A DNA stretch of 64,000 nucleotides from Piliocolobus tephrosceles (GCF_002776525.5 NC_045441.1:64434952-64498951); one strand, 5' to 3'; shown: positions 10,034 to 23,664, counted from the first letter of the stretch. Translations and numbers: made by a program. The notes: a model not told the origin generated them from the sequence alone.

Positions 10034-10941
10034 GACACTCCCTTCTTGGTCTATAACCCTTCCTCTCCCTGCTCAGGCTCTGATACACCATGCCAGGTTC
10101 CTCTGCCAAGCTGATGCTCCCCTCATTCAGGTGGAGTCTGACAGTCCACACTTGTATACCTGGACCTCCCTCCTCACCCTGCCGGAGCTCCTATACCACC
10201 CGCTGGGCTGCCCTGCTTCCATGTGAATGTTCTCACTTGGCTTGAACTCTGACACTGAGCCTGGGTTCCTACTCACTTCCACTCACAGGGTTGCTCCCTA
10301 CAACGTGCTAAGGCCCTGAATCCCCAGGGTAGATCCACTGCGCAGACATTGTCTTCACTCAGCTTGGGCTCTAGCATCTGTTCCCTTTTTCATGCCACTG
10401 AGACAGACCACTCACCCAGCAAGTCTGTTTCATTAAGAGTTAAAACCTTGCTCAGATGTGTTTTTTATAGGCACCTATTTAAAGAAGCAAGTTGATATGG
10501 CAAATAGCTATGTACAAAGTAAAACAAACAAACAAACAAATAAAAAACAAAAACCTATGAGATTTTTCCACTCACAGAGAATATAATGGGGTTGTCAGAA
10601 TAGAAAGCTGTGATGGTGCATGCAGACTGTTGCTATGGTACCTAAGACAGCTAATAAGTGTGGTTTTCATAAATAAATGTGTGTAGCTATTGCCCCTTTC
10701 CAACTTCCATCAGAAGTATCTGAAGTTACAATTGTCATTTTAACTTTTATAACTGTAGTGATAGTTATCATTTGGAAAACATAAAAAATAAGAATCTGGC
10801 TCTGTTCTGCCAGAGATGAAGTTGAAACAGAATAGTTGCCTTTTTTAGACTTAATGTCATGATCCTTCTGAGAAGTCCCTATAATAATTGCATTGATTGT
10901 TCTTGTCACCAGAAGGCCATTTAGAGTGGCAATAGACCTCT
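10034..10941. other. No recognised gene; X-box-like motif
   Basis: Mostly unassigned. GTTGCTATGGTACC at 10630-10643 is a weak X-box-like sequence. Confidence 0.4.
10525..10556 (+). repeat. (AAAC)n-type simple repeat
   Basis: Four to five AAAC units, then A-rich sequence. Confidence 0.8.
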
Positions 10942-10950
10942 TATATCGCT

Positions 10951-10951
<1 letters not shown>

Positions 10952-11000
<49 letters not shown>

Positions 11001-11283
11001 AGGCAGAGTCTTGCTCTGTGGCCCAGGCTGGAGTGCAGTGGCCGGATCTCAGCTCACTGCAAGCTCCACCTCCTGGGTTTACGCCATTCTCCTGCCTCAG
11101 CCTCCTGAGTAGCTGGGACTACAGGCGCCCGCCACCTCGCCTGGCTAGTTTTTTGTATTTTTTTTGTAGAGACGGGGTTTCACAGGGTTAGCCAGGATGG
11201 TCTCGATCTCCTGACCTCATGATCCGCCCGTCTCGGCCTCCCAAAGTGCTGGGATTACAGGCTTGAGCCACCGCGCCCCGGCC
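10952..11283 (-). mobile_element. AluYRa-type Alu with a 48-T (poly(A)) run
   Basis: Antisense Alu flanked by TATATCGCTG at 10942-10951 and 11284-11293. On the - strand it has GGCTCAAGCC, AACTAGCCAGGCGAGGTGGC, GGCGTAAACCC and GAGATCCGGCCAC. I recognise this set as diagnostic of Old World monkey AluYRa. The uninterrupted 48-bp T run at 10952-10999 suggests a young insertion. Confidence 0.92.
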
Positions 11284-11299
11284 TATATCGCTGTATTAT

Positions 11300-11465
11300 C
11301 TGCAAGATTTTTACCCTAGACTTATTTTACAGATGAGGAAACTGAAGGACAAAGAGTTAAGAAACTGGTGGAGGGTCACACAACTAGTAAGAGAGGCAGG
11401 CATTTACCCCTCTCATTTGGCCTGGCTTCCATGCTTTTATCCTCCATACTGTGTGCTGACCCTGG
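11300..11465 (-). repeat. MIR SINE
   Basis: ACAGATGAGGAAACTGAAGG and GGTCACACAACTAGTAAG are the MIR core in reverse. Confidence 0.75.
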
Positions 11466-12904
11466 GTAAAATAAAAGAAACAAAAAACCTTGTTATAGGA
11501 TTATCTGTAACAGGAGAAAACCAGGAGAAACTAACCATAGACGAGAAAGAAATTAATAATTCATCCTGTGGAATTTAACAGTCACCCTGTGCCTACCTGC
11601 CCACCCCAGGTAAATCCCAGACAGAGCTCAAGTCCATCGAGGGTCCTCACTAGAAGGAAAACCTCTAAGGGGTCCAAGAGACTCAAGGGTCCCTTTTGGA
11701 GATTCTTTTGGGGATTGACCAGCCCTCAGGCATGAATGGTCTACTTGGAACATCCTGACCTGGTTTCTGTTTAATTCCCTTCAGGAGAAGTTTAAGGAAA
11801 TTCCATCGTGAGCTTGGAAAGTGGCTGTTTCTGGGGTGTAGAAATGAGACAGCAGGAATGAGGCTCAGTTCTTGGTCTGGCGGGATGAGTGGCCAGGGCT
11901 AATCTGCCAGCCTTCTGCCTTTGAGTCTTGTACATGCAACTTAATTCAAGAAGCTATGTTTTCTTTATGACCACAAGGGATGACCAACATCCAGAATGCA
12001 GAGCCCCTTAGGCAAGGCTACAAAACTAGAACTATTCCTGTGGTGATGGCTGCTTCTTTTTTTTATGCCAGTCACCACATGATGTCACTTGTCATTCTGT
12101 CAGTAACGTTGGGCTTCCTTGCTGGATTCAAACCACACAATGGCCAGATTCTCCCCTTGTGCAGCTCAGACTCTGGTCTCAAGATTGGGGGAAGACTCAG
12201 CTTGAACTCCAAGGGCACATCTCTCTAATTGGTCACAAGGTCCAGCAGGTAGTTGAGAGGGTCCTGGGGCCTGATGAAGGGGGAAGGACCTCATGCTTAG
12301 AGTTCTCATCACTACACTCTGAGGGTGACCACAGGGTAGGAGAGAACACTGGGCTTCATATCCTCTCCCGTGGTGGCATGGTGGTTATCCCCATCTGGTT
12401 TTATTTCTTCACAAAATCACCACCAGGTTTCAGTGGTCTTGAGCATTTATCTAACTGAATCTGGCTATTTAGCAAATGTCAAAGACTTTTTGGGTAACAT
12501 TTGGTGACCTATGGAAGTTAGGACTTTGATGAAATTAAAATTTAAAAAAACGTTCATAAGGAAAATAGTCCCACTGGAATTTTGACCAGGACTGCATTCA
12601 ATGTGTAGATTTAAGGAAAATTTCTATTGACATAAATGATTAAGACTTCCCATCCAGGTACAGGAGCACAAAACGTTGCTCTATTTATTGAGAATCTATC
12701 TAATAAGGCAAGTCCATCTTCTTTGTACCTCCCCCAGATTTCTTTTTACATGTCAAGGCTGACTTGGTTACTTGTGGTTAAAATGAAAGAATTCGTACTT
12801 AATCTGAATTAGGATAAGACTCCTGGAGTGATTTGAGGAAGCAGTGACAGCGTCATTTGCATGTAGTTGGTAAATCATTTAGCTGTAAAAATTTCTTGCT
12901 TGGC
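11466..12904. other. No recognised gene or repeat
   Basis: Open frames at 11980-12228 and 12159-12458 have no family likeness and no splice or promoter context. Probably noncoding. Confidence 0.4.
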
Positions 12905-14395
12905 GTTTTTTTTAAATCTGATTTTTTATGTGTACGTAATAGGTGTACATATTTATAGGGTACATGAGATGTTTTGGTATAGGCATGCAATGTGTAATAA
13001 TCACATCCTGGAAGATGGGGTATCTAGCCCCTCAAGCATTTATCCTTTGTATTACAAACAATCCAATTATACTATTTTAGTTATTTTTATTTATTTTATT
13101 CTATTATTTTTATTTTATTTATTTTAGACAGAGTCTTGCTCTATCTGGGCTATAGTGGAATGGTGCGATTTCTGCTCACTGCAACCTCTGCCTCCTGGTT
13201 CAAGTGATTCTCCTGCCTCAGCCTCCCAAGTAGCTGGGATTACAGGCATCTGCCACCACACCCAGCTAATTTTTTATATTTTCAGTAGAGACAGGGTTGC
13301 ACTATTTTGGCCAGGCTGGTCTTGAACTCCTGACCTCAGGTAATCTACTGCCTTGGCCTCCCAAAGTGCTGGGATTATAGGCATGAGCCACTGCACCTGG
13401 TCTTTTTGTTCTTTTTAAATGTATAATTAAATTATTATTGACTGTAGTCACCCTGTTGTGCTTTCAAATACTAGGTTTTATGCATTTGTTCTATTTTTTG
13501 GTACCCATTAATGCTTCCCCCATTTTGGTACCCATTAACCTTGCCCCTCCCTCCCTCCTCCTCCCCAGCTACCCTTCCCAGCCTCTAGTACCATCTTCCT
13601 ACTCTCTGTCTCCATGGGTTCAATTGTTTTGATTTTTAGATCCTGCAAAAAAGTGAGAAAATGTAATATTTGTCTTTCTGTGTTTATCTTCTTTCACTTA
13701 ACATAATGGCCTCCCGTTCCATTTTGTTGCAAATGCCTGAATCTCATTCTTTTTTATGGCTGAATAGTACTCCATTATGTATAAGTATCACATTTCCTTT
13801 ATCTATTCATCTGTTGATGGACACTTATGTTGCTTCCAGATCTTGACTATTTGAACAGTGCTGCAACAAACATGGGAGTACATATATTTCTTCAATATAT
13901 TCATTTGCTTTCTTTTGGATATATATCTAGCAGTGGGATTGCTGGGTCATGTGGTAGCTCTACTTTTGTTTTTTTGAGGAACCTGGAAACTGTTCTCCAT
14001 AGTGATTGTACTATGTACTGTGCAGGAGCATTTTAACTTGATGTGATCCCATTTGTCTACTTTTGGTTTGGTTGTCTATGCTTCTGGGGTATTGCTCAAG
14101 AAATCTTTGCAGGCTGGTGTCCTGGAGAGTTTCCCCAATGTTTTCCTGTAGTAGTTTCATAGTTTGAGGTCTCAGATTTCATTCTTCAATCATTTTGATT
14201 TGATTTTTGTATATAGGAACAGATAGGGGTCTAATTTCATTCTTCTGCATATGGATCTCAAGTTTTGCAAGCACCATTCATTAAAGAGACTGCTTCTTTC
14301 CCAGTGTATGTTCTTGGAACCTTTGTTGAAAATGAGTTCACTGTAGGTGTGTGGATTTGTTTCTGGGCTCTCTATTCTGTTCCATTGTTACATGG
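12905..14395 (-). mobile_element. Old L1 3' part, antisense
   Basis: 3' UTR-like and ORF2-end sequence in reverse (TATGGCTGAATAGTACTCC near 13755). Interrupted by the Alu at 13095-13401. Confidence 0.82.
13095..13401 (-). mobile_element. AluS/AluJ
   Basis: Antisense Alu, diverged, inserted in the antisense L1 of 12905-14395. An AT-rich simple tail lies at 13081-13125. Confidence 0.88.
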
Positions 14396-15110
14396 TGATT
14401 TTTAATATCATGAATAGTAACTAGTCTATTAATACTTTTTAATATTAATATTAATAGAAATCGTTCTGATAAATGATAACATTATGCCTTGCTCTTTTCT
14501 TTTTGTCTGTGCTTACTTTTCACAAGTTTATTTACCCTAAAATATTTGTTTGAACTCTCCTAGGTTAAATCATAGACATATATAATTTTAAAAAAGTATT
14601 GACCTCATGAAGATTACATTTTAGTGGGTAAAAAAAAGTTATACAACATTGCTATATCTTTATCCATAGATGTTTCTATAAAAAGCAAGAAAAACAAAAA
14701 GCTGACTTTTTCTCAATGAAGCATGGTACCATTTGAGCTGCTTGTCATATTTCTGGTCCTTGCCACTTTCTGGCACGTAGTTAAGTTGCACTTCTTTGAC
14801 TCCTTCTGGTTGAGTGAGACCAGGCGACTAGTTGTCACCGGTGACTTATAAATAGAAATAAGTTGGGGCAATTCTGAGCTGGAGCATTTAAATGCCAGTG
14901 CAGGACCCTCCAGGTCATTTTTATTGTTGTATCATGAAGCTGGACTGCATTGGAGATGGTGGCTGCTTCATTAGGCTGGGCCCCTGAGTGACTACTGAAG
15001 AGGTCCCTTCCACCTTACCTGCTCCCAATGGGCGTGGTCTGTGACTATGACATTTTGTGCTTTTGCTCCTCTGAAATTTTGTGGGGAAGGCATTATTTGT
15101 TACTGCAATA
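14396..15110. other. Unassigned; possible old repeat at 14730-15060
   Basis: 14730-15060 and 15434-15500 flank the AluS and read like one old interspersed repeat, unnamed. Confidence 0.35.
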
Positions 15111-15123
15111 TGCTTCATTTTCT

Positions 15124-15420
15124 TTCTTTTTTTTTTTTTTGAGACGGAGTCTCGCTCTTGTTGCCCAGGCTGGAGTGCAGTGGCGTGATCTCAGCTCACT
15201 GCAACATCCGCCTCCTGGGTTCAAGCTTCTCCTGCCTCAGCCCCCTGAGTAGCTGAGATTACAAGTGCCTGCCACCACACCCAGCTAATTTTTGTACTTT
15301 TAGTAGAGATGGGGTTTCACCATGTTGGTCAGGCTGGTCTCGAACTCCTGACCCCAGGTGATCCTCCCGCCTCGGCCTCTCAAAGTGCTAGGATTACACG
15401 TGTGAAACACCAGGCCCAGC
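15124..15420 (-). mobile_element. AluS
   Basis: Antisense Alu with a 13-bp duplication, TGCTTCATTTTCT, at 15111-15123 and 15421-15433. Confidence 0.92.
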
Positions 15421-17119
15421 TGCTTCATTTTCTATTGTTAGTGGGAAAAATGGCATGACTTGGGTATTGGAGTCAGCCTATGCTGACTGATACAATGTGC
15501 TTGAAAGAAAACAAAATAAACTACCTTTCTTTAGGACTTACGAACAGCCAGGTGCTAAATTATACTTGCACAGCACAAGTGGGCAGATGTGGCTTTGTGC
15601 AATGTTCTTTGCACTAGAATTAATTGGAGCTATCTAGTACTTGTCTCTTCTTGCCTTTTCTATTTTCTATTCCTGATCATTGATCCTCATTTCACTGCTG
15701 TAGTTCTTGTTCCATCTCATCCATTGCTTGACATCTTCTCTTCATGTACTCCATAATACTCTAGAATTGGATCTGGCATTGACTTTCTGTCATGAACACG
15801 ACATATTTCTGATTTCGGTCTTCCTATGCTCCTTTTCCACATTAAACCAAGTGCAACATAAACACTTTCCTTGCATCCAAAATAGGTAATTCAGTCCAGA
15901 TGGCTTGTTAATTTATTTGAATAGGCTAAGGTAATGCTACATTGTTTCAATGCATAGTAATAGACTCGCTCTATTATTTTAGCTTTATTATTTTATTAGT
16001 AAATGGCACGTTAGATACCATATAGCCCACTCCCTTTTCCTGATTTACATGAGTGGAGACTGTTGGATTGAAGTACAACTTAGGCAACCAGAGGTCTGAG
16101 AGATGTTTCTACGGCAGCATTTTGTAATCTCTGCTGCACAGTAAAACTAGTGAGGAGCTTCAAAATATCCCAAAGCCCAGGCATCACCACAGCCAGCTGC
16201 AATGATACTGCTAAGGCCAGGACCTTGGCAACAGTATTTGTTAAAATCTCATAGTTGACTCTTAGGAGAGGCAGTTGAGATTGAGAATGACTCTTAGATG
16301 CGAGTTATGGGTCAGATGAAGGCAGGTAACCAAAGTAACTAGCAGCAGTCAGGCAGGAAGGAGAATGAAACCTAGGAGACAGAATTTTCCAGGTGTTCCC
16401 AGCCAGGACTAACCTGCTACAAATCTCATTGTTGACATGCATCATACTTGGGCTTAGACCCCCTTGAAGACCACCAGGTCTCTATAATTTGTGTCAGCTT
16501 CTCTTTTTCTCTTCTGCGCTAGGCACAGCATTAAAGCTACTTCTAGGCTAGCAGATATTTAAAGTCAAATCCAGGTAAATGCACTCATATTGTAAAGTCC
16601 AACAAGAAAGAAACAAAGATTGTGAAGACTCTGGAATGGAGTGTCTGGAGTTGGTAACTAGAGCAGAGACAAGAGGGAAAAATGGGACCACACACAATGA
16701 AGCAAATAGGCTAGAAGGACCTAGCTCCTTTATTGGGGCAGAGCCATCTTCACACTGCTGGATGGTCCAAGCAGCAGAGAGATGGGAAATGGCGTATGAC
16801 ATATTTTGATATAGAAACCAATACCTAAGCAAGTAATAAAAACAAACATCTAACAAATTGCTCCTACATTTACTTTTTTTGAATAATAGTTAATGATACA
16901 TTACTATATACTTAGCAAAGAATATTGTTCACTTCTGAGAAAAAAATCCAAACGGTTTAATATCTCATTAAAAAGGCACATCTTAGGGAGAAGGCAACTT
17001 GAGTTCACCTTGATGTTATACCTTGATATTATTCTTCTCAAGGTACATTGGGTATTAGGTGTATATGTGTTATACATTAAAGATGTACAAAGATGCTCCA
17101 TAGGCAGATTCAACACTCA

Positions 17120-17260
17120 ATTTTGTACTTTCTTTCTTTGCTTTTCTCCCTCTAACCTCCCTTTTATTTGCTCCCATCTTCTCTTTTTTCCCCTCATTTT
17201 TTCCTTGCCTTCTGCATTTCCTAGGTTCCCTGCCTTCCCTGGCCTCTCCCACCACCAGAT
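17120..17260 (-). repeat. Pyrimidine-rich tract
   Basis: T/C-rich on the + strand. Low complexity. Confidence 0.6.
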
Positions 17261-18245
17261 CAGCTGAGCTGGCAGCTCTCACGCTAGGCCCTCTCCTTGA
17301 TTCCACTTCATCAATACCACCTCTTCTTGCGACTTGTATCTATTCTTCAATTTCCAATCTTTGTCTCTGTTAGAAGGCTTTCCCTAAACTGTGTGACCTC
17401 ATTTCCCTGCTGTCTCCATAAGACTGCCTGCGAAGCTTGAAGTTGTGGCCAGATTTCTCTGGGACTCCTTGCAGTGACCTACCCAGTGAAGCTTTGTTTA
17501 ACATTCGCAAGAAATGAGTCACTGAAGCCCTCCATATTTGGGAAAAACTCCTGCTTGTCTAAGGAGGTCGACATAGTAGCTGAATGCTATCTGAACTTGA
17601 TGTCTACAATTTCCAATGGAGAACTTCATTATTTCTTCTCCTTGATTTTCTAGCTTTAGATCTAATAGACCAGCTCCTTATTCTGTATGCTCTAGCTGAT
17701 GACAGACTCTGTCAAGAATCTGTCTGGGCCTGATTACCTTGATGCTTCATTTTCTATATCTAGTCAGTGGGGAAAATGGCAAGGCTTTGCATATTGGAGG
17801 TTGATGGTAGCTTCTACATTTATTTCCTTCTGCTTCTCACCCTTTGCTGCTATGGGACTTCTTGCTTCTCTGTCTTCAGTCTGCCATTTTATCTATTCCC
17901 CCTTAAATGAAAATTCTCACCTTAATGTTAGGGTTCGAGTGGGATGGAGAAAGTACAGAACATCTCAGAATCTCTGGAGGTGAGTAATAGTTTGAAAACT
18001 TTTTCATTATTATAATATTATTATATAGTATAAAAATAAACGAACAAGCAAATCTTTCTATTTTCTTTTTGTTAAGTTATGCTCCAGTGACTCAGTATTG
18101 GTTAACTGCAAAACTTTTAAGATAACTTATTTTTCTCAAAACAGGGCTAACTATACTACTGCTCAGTGAAAAATTCCTTCCTAGGTTCACATTTATTACA
18201 AAATAAATTACTGAATCCTTAATATGCAATTGAAGGAACCCCTTG

Positions 18246-18277
18246 ACACACACACACACACGCATGCACACACACAG
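18246..18277 (+). repeat. (CA)n microsatellite, interrupted
   Basis: Two CA runs separated by CGCATG. Confidence 0.9.
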
Positions 18278-19089
18278 TAGGACTCCAACATAATTTTTCA
18301 ACATATTCCTATGTCCCAACTTACTTTTTTAAGTAAGTACAACATATATTTTAAAGCTTAAGGAAACTTTACTTATTGTATTCTTTCTCCTCACATGCCT
18401 TCTTTATTATCACCACTCCTGATAACATTTTTTCTATTCTTTCTTATTTTAATGCAAAAAATCTAACATATGCAAGGGCAGAGAGAATAGTATATGGCTA
18501 ATCTCGTTTTAGTTATCTCCATATTTTTTCCTAGAGTATTTTAAGACAAATCCCAAATGTCATACCATTTTGCTTATAACTCTAAAAGATAAAGTTAACT
18601 AAACACTAAATACTTTTATTAATTACCTCATATCATTTAATATTTGTTTCATGCTCAAGTTTTGTCAGTTGCTTCAGTAATATCTTTTTACAATTGGTTT
18701 GTTGCAGTCAAGATGCAAACAAGGTCCATAATTAGGATTTGGTTAATGTGTTTCTTAAGTCTCTTTCAATGTACTTCCACTTACCACCCTATCCCATTTT
18801 AATATCCTTTAGTTTTTTAATTAAATCAGCTCATTCGTCCTGTATGTAATGTCCTATCTTCTGCATTTGGTTGCTTGATTCCTCATTGCTACTTATTATG
18901 TCCCTTTTGTCTGTATTCTTGGTATACTGGGAGTTAGACCTATTCAGAGGCTTGATTTGGTTTCTAGCGCAATTGTTTTAGAGAGGAATATTTTACAGAT
19001 AGCCTTGCGTACTGCATCATTCAGAAGACCCACAATGTCTTCTGTCCTCCTTTAGTGCTATTGAAGCAGGATATTTCCCTGACCCCTTC

Positions 19090-20005
19090 GTTAAGGGACT
19101 AGTGAAGGGGGTACCTCATTTACTAATCCTGCAGCTCTCAAGTCCTCGTGGGAGGGAACGTGCGAGCAAATGAGGTGGGAACCGGAGTGCACAGGCGCTG
19201 GAACTGGCCGGCCACTTCGGCGCTGGCAGGGGCAAACTCCACTCATTCAGACCCGCTGCTTTCCACCCCTTGCTGGAGGGAGCACGCAGGTGAACAGCTG
19301 CCGGAGCTGGGGTGAATGCTTTTGAACACCGGCAAGAACACACTCGTGCTCCTGACCCCTGAAGCCCCAGAGGGAGTGGTACAGCGCTCTTTTAGTTCAG
19401 CCTTCCATGGACTGCTTAAGTGTTAACAGCTCAGTGGGCCCTCTGCCTTTTTGCATGAAGTGGCTGCCTTCCACCAGCCAGGGCAAAGGGTAAGTGTGAC
19501 AGCCTTTTGCATCCACACTCGTGGTTTCCAAGTTCTTGTCCAATGTCCAGGAGAAATGAGGTCACAGGAAGGATGGGAAATGTGGAGGATGTTATTGCCA
19601 ATAGAGGTGGTTCTCAGCGAGAAGGGGAGCTGAAAAGGGGACAGGGAGGGAAGGCAATCTTCCCCTGAAATCCAGCTATCTCTGGCCAGATGCTTCTCCG
19701 AGGTTATGCAGTCAAGCAGTCCCTTTAAAGTCAAGCTGCTTCTCTCCAACGTCCAGCTGTAGTCTCTGACATCCAGCTGCTGCTTCTCTCTCTACTGCGA
19801 AGTTCTGGGGTTTTTATAAGCACAGGGTCAGGGGTGGGGTGGGCCATGGGTGGTTTTGGAAAAGGCAACATTCGAGCAGAAAAACAGGAATGTAAGTTCT
19901 CACTTTGGGCCACGGTTTCAGGTTTTCCGGCTTGCAGGTGGGGCCCTCCGTGGGGGACCTCTTCTGCCCAGAATTTCCCTGCCTCCTGTCCCTAATATTA
20001 AGATT
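19090..20005 (-). mobile_element. ERV LTR, antisense, family not named
   Basis: About 900 bp of GC-richer, non-Alu sequence. On the - strand it has promoter architecture, including a TATAAAAA box (19811-19818 region), and short internal repeats of an AGCAGCTGGA/GACGTTGG type around 19735-19800. It reads as a class I LTR. An Alu sits immediately to its right at 20013. The exact ends were not fixed. Confidence 0.55.
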
Positions 20006-20012
20006 GATCTGT

Positions 20013-20296
20013 GGGCTTGGATGTGGTGGCTCACACCTGTAATCCCAGCACTTTGGGAGACCAAGACAGAAGGATCACTTGAGGTAAGGAGTTCGAGACC
20101 AGCCTGCCCAACGTGGTGAAACCCCATCTCTGCTAATAATACAAACAAAAATTAGTCGGGAGTGGTGGCCCATGCCTGTAAGCTCAGCTACTTGGGAGGT
20201 TGAGGCACAAGAATCTCTTGAACTGGGGAGGTGACAATTGCAGTAAGCTGAGATCTTGCCACTGCACTGCAGCCTGGGCGACAGAGCAAGACTGTC

Positions 20297-20325
<29 letters not shown>
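20013..20325 (+). mobile_element. AluS/J
   Basis: Full-length Alu with a poly(A) tail at 20297-20325, diverged. Confidence 0.9.
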
Positions 20326-20328
<3 letters not shown>

Positions 20329-22242
20329 GTGCATTCAAGAGATTTCAGCCTGATTATCTCATTATAACTTTTCCTATTAACCTTTCTTTCACTTAAAGGT
20401 TTTAGCAGCCTTTGACGTTTGTCTAGTTCCTTTATTTTATTAGGGGTTGTAAAATTGTGACTCTTCTTTTATTCTGCCTGCATTTATTAGCTATCATTTT
20501 CTAAGAATAACTTTCTCTTGTCTGTGATTTAACTACGCAGAAATACAGTTTGTATAGGAAAAAAAGAACAAATGCTTTATTTTTTCCCTTTATGGATTCA
20601 TTTTCAGAATGGTAAATTGGGACTTAACCAACCTCCAAGACGACCAGTGAAGTTTTGTTAAAGTTTTATTATAAATTCATAAATCCCTGCATGTTTGATG
20701 TGTTTTAATACATTGCAGTCATTATTATTTTTAATCTGCTATCATTGTAATTCAAACCATAGCATATAGAGCCTGTCTAAATTTTCTTGTCTGGTGGGGA
20801 TATAAGGCAACATAGCGAAGACTGTCAAGGTAAACCTGTGTGTTAGCCTATGGGGAGTAAGGGGTGATGGCTTCAGACTAACCAAAATGGGCCTGGATGT
20901 GGTAAAGAGATATTGGTAAGGTTATAGTAAAAGACGGTATACATAGGGGTTCTCATTGTAAAATTCTTTCAACTTTGCTTTAAGTTTGGAATTTTACAGT
21001 ACATAATTGGAAAAACTAAAGAAAGAGAGAATGTGGTTTTAAAAGGTGAGACTCCCTTGTATGAATACACGGAAAGTTATAGCACCACATAGGGAAAAAG
21101 GGAGTTAAGGAATTTCTAGATTTTGTATATAAAAAGTGATATATATAGTATCTTTTTATTAGTGTAATAAAATTTTTAACAGTGGCACTCAGGCATCTAC
21201 AATTTCTGTTGACCTCTGATATGTAACATTTTTCTCAAATTAAATCAAGAATATTTAGCTATGTGGGGATAAAAGGATTTTGATTTGTTTGAGAAACACA
21301 TTGGGAGAAGTTATGATGAACTTTAATGGAAAACACACTTGTATAGAAGCCTGGGCATAAGATTGAAATTGATCATCACATTGTTTGTTTAGAAAAGAAA
21401 ACATAACATTGAAAGAATATGTTGGAAGCATTGGATTTCTTCACATGAGAACACACACATTGAAAATGATGAGGCTTGGATAAAGCATGAATTGCAGTCA
21501 ACTTTTTTTGTTTCCCTGAAAGTGCTGAGCTTTAAAAATATACATATATTATTGGATATACTAAAAGTTAGTTAGAATACTTCTGCATGGGGAATACTTT
21601 TTTGAAAAAGATACAAAATAATAAAGACTTTAAAAAATAATACTAATGATAAGACTTTGAAAATAATTATACAAACGACAAAATGAAATGACAGACAATT
21701 TACAGCAAGCCAAATATGCAGATTTTAGGTGGCAGCCTATCACTGCCAGCGTGGGTGGTCTCCCATTTCCCAGAAGAGGGAAATAATGAGCTTCATGATA
21801 AAGTCATGATGTACTCTGCACCCAAGGGGCCTTTGGGGCGTGGAGGGAAAGGAAGAAAGGGGGGTAACTTTTTAAAAAGTCATAGCAGGGGGTCAAAAAT
21901 TAATATAGGAAACCTTGCAAAGTTATATAAACCAACCCATTTACCCCCAAGAGAAGCCACACCTAAATTCTTCCAGAAAGATTACAATCTTTCCTATTTC
22001 TAAAGACCTCCTGAGAAGGAGTTTCCATTGCCTTGCTTTAGTATTTAACAAACTTCGTTCTCAGGAATACTGTCATTGCCTATGTTAAATCCTCAGTGAT
22101 ACTGCCAAGACCTTTATTTGTTCTCATAATACTCTGAAAGGGAAGGAAGACAGCTGAGGGAGCTGCTTCAAGAGCTCTTTCTCAGTCCTTCTTAGCTTGC
22201 CAACCCTACCCACCCTCAAGCTCTTTTCTCTGTATTTCTTAT
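20326..22242. other. No recognised gene or repeat
   Basis: AT-rich intergenic sequence. A 95-residue chance frame at 21716-22003 has no recognisable domain. Confidence 0.4.
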
Positions 22243-22250
22243 CTCAGTTT

Positions 22251-22554
22251 TTTTTTTTTTTTTTTTTTTTTTTGAGTCTGAGTCTCACTCTATTGCCCAG
22301 CTGGAGTGCAGTGGCACAATCTCGGCTCACTGCAATCTCTGCTTACCAGGTTCAAATGATTCTCCTGCCTCAGCTTCCTGAGTAGCTGGGATTTCAGGCA
22401 CCTGACACCATGCCTGGCTAATTTTTGTGTTTTTAGTAGAGATGGGGTTTCACCATGTTGGCCAGGCTGGTCTCAAACTCCTGACCTCAAATGATCCACC
22501 CACCTCAGCCTCCCAAAGTGCTGGGATTACAGGTGTGAGCCACTGTGCCCGGCC
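22251..22554 (-). mobile_element. AluS
   Basis: Antisense Alu. CTCAGTTT at 22243-22250 and 22555-22562 is the likely target duplication. Confidence 0.9.
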
Positions 22555-22562
22555 CTCAGTTT

Positions 22563-23004
22563 CTTTAAGGCAGGGATTGTAAGTGCCTTTAGGGTTTAGG
22601 CAGATAATATACAACTTGTAGAATTTAAGACTGCAGAGACTGGTGACAAAGTAAAGAACCCAATACTATTCTAAAGGTATTTGATTACATATTCATTACT
22701 CATTAAATGCACTGATTAGGCCAAGTTGAATCTGACTTTGGGCTGAATTCTGCTTGAAAGCTGCCTATTTCTAGCCTTTGCTTTATACCTTTCCTAAAAG
22801 AGTAAGGCAGATCACAAGGTGGCAGTTGCCTGTGTATACAAGGCTGAAAAACCAAGGCTTAGTTGAGCTCTGTTGAAAGATGGTTCTTGTCTGTATTGTC
22901 CAGTGCAGTCAGCACTCTTATTATCATAACGTAGTTTCTTCTGGATACTATATGTATATATATTCTGTAGGAGATATTAATATATACATTAAATGCAAGG
23001 TGGC
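22563..23004. other. No recognised gene or repeat
   Basis: Ordinary intergenic sequence between an Alu and an MLT1-like LTR. Confidence 0.4.
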
Positions 23005-23475
23005 CCCAATGATCTTTGCCTCCCAGTGTTCATAGCCTTGTGTGCTAACCCTGTGTGACTAGCAGAATACAGTGGAAGTGATGATGTGTTTTTTCTGACC
23101 CTAGGTCATGTAAGTCATTGCAACTTTCACCTGTGTCTCTTAAATCACTTGCTCTGGAGGAAGCTGGCAGTCATGCTGAAAAGAGACTCAAACAGCTCTG
23201 TGCAGAGAATCTGAGGCCTCCAATAAACTTGCCAGCCTAATGAGTGAGCCACCCTGGAAATGGATCTTCTTGACGCAATCAAGCCTTCAGATGACGGCAA
23301 GACCAGTTGACATCTCACTGCAACTACATGAGTGACTCCAAGTGAGAACTTCACACAAGAGCCCTTTCAGGGTTCTTGACCAGCAGAAACTTGAGACATA
23401 ATGAGTGCTTGTTGTTTTAAGCCACTAAGTTTTAGGGGTGAATTATTTGGCAGCAGCAGATGACAAAACAGAATC
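23005..23475 (+). mobile_element. MLT1-like LTR (ERVL-MaLR)
   Basis: The segment has the order typical of MLT1 LTRs: a GGAAGTGGATC-like block, AAGCCTTCAGATGAC, then GTTTTAAGCCACTAAGTTTT near the 3' end and a GCAGCAG...GACAAAACA end. It is diverged, so a subfamily is not given. Confidence 0.65.
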
Positions 23476-23664
23476 GGTAGATTGAGAGTTGTACATTCAT
23501 AACTACAGAGATCTCCCACTTCAAGTAAAAAGATCAAACTTGGTGACCCATTCCTTTAATTTTTTTTTAAGCAATGGGAAAGGAGATATATCTTTCCTGG
23601 GGAATGTGGAGCCAGGATTCATATAGAAAATAGATGCTTTTTAAGTGGATACATGTAACATCAG

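Larger units (their letters stand above)
15434..19089. other. No recognised gene; few repeats
   Basis: About 3.6 kb without Alu or young L1. A weak MER-like patch lies at 16115-16190. It also holds the pyrimidine-rich tract at 17120-17260 and the CA repeat at 18246. Confidence 0.4.

Noticed and set aside
12159..12458. 99-residue frame overlapping 11980-12228
   Set aside because: No recognisable domain, start context or exon borders.
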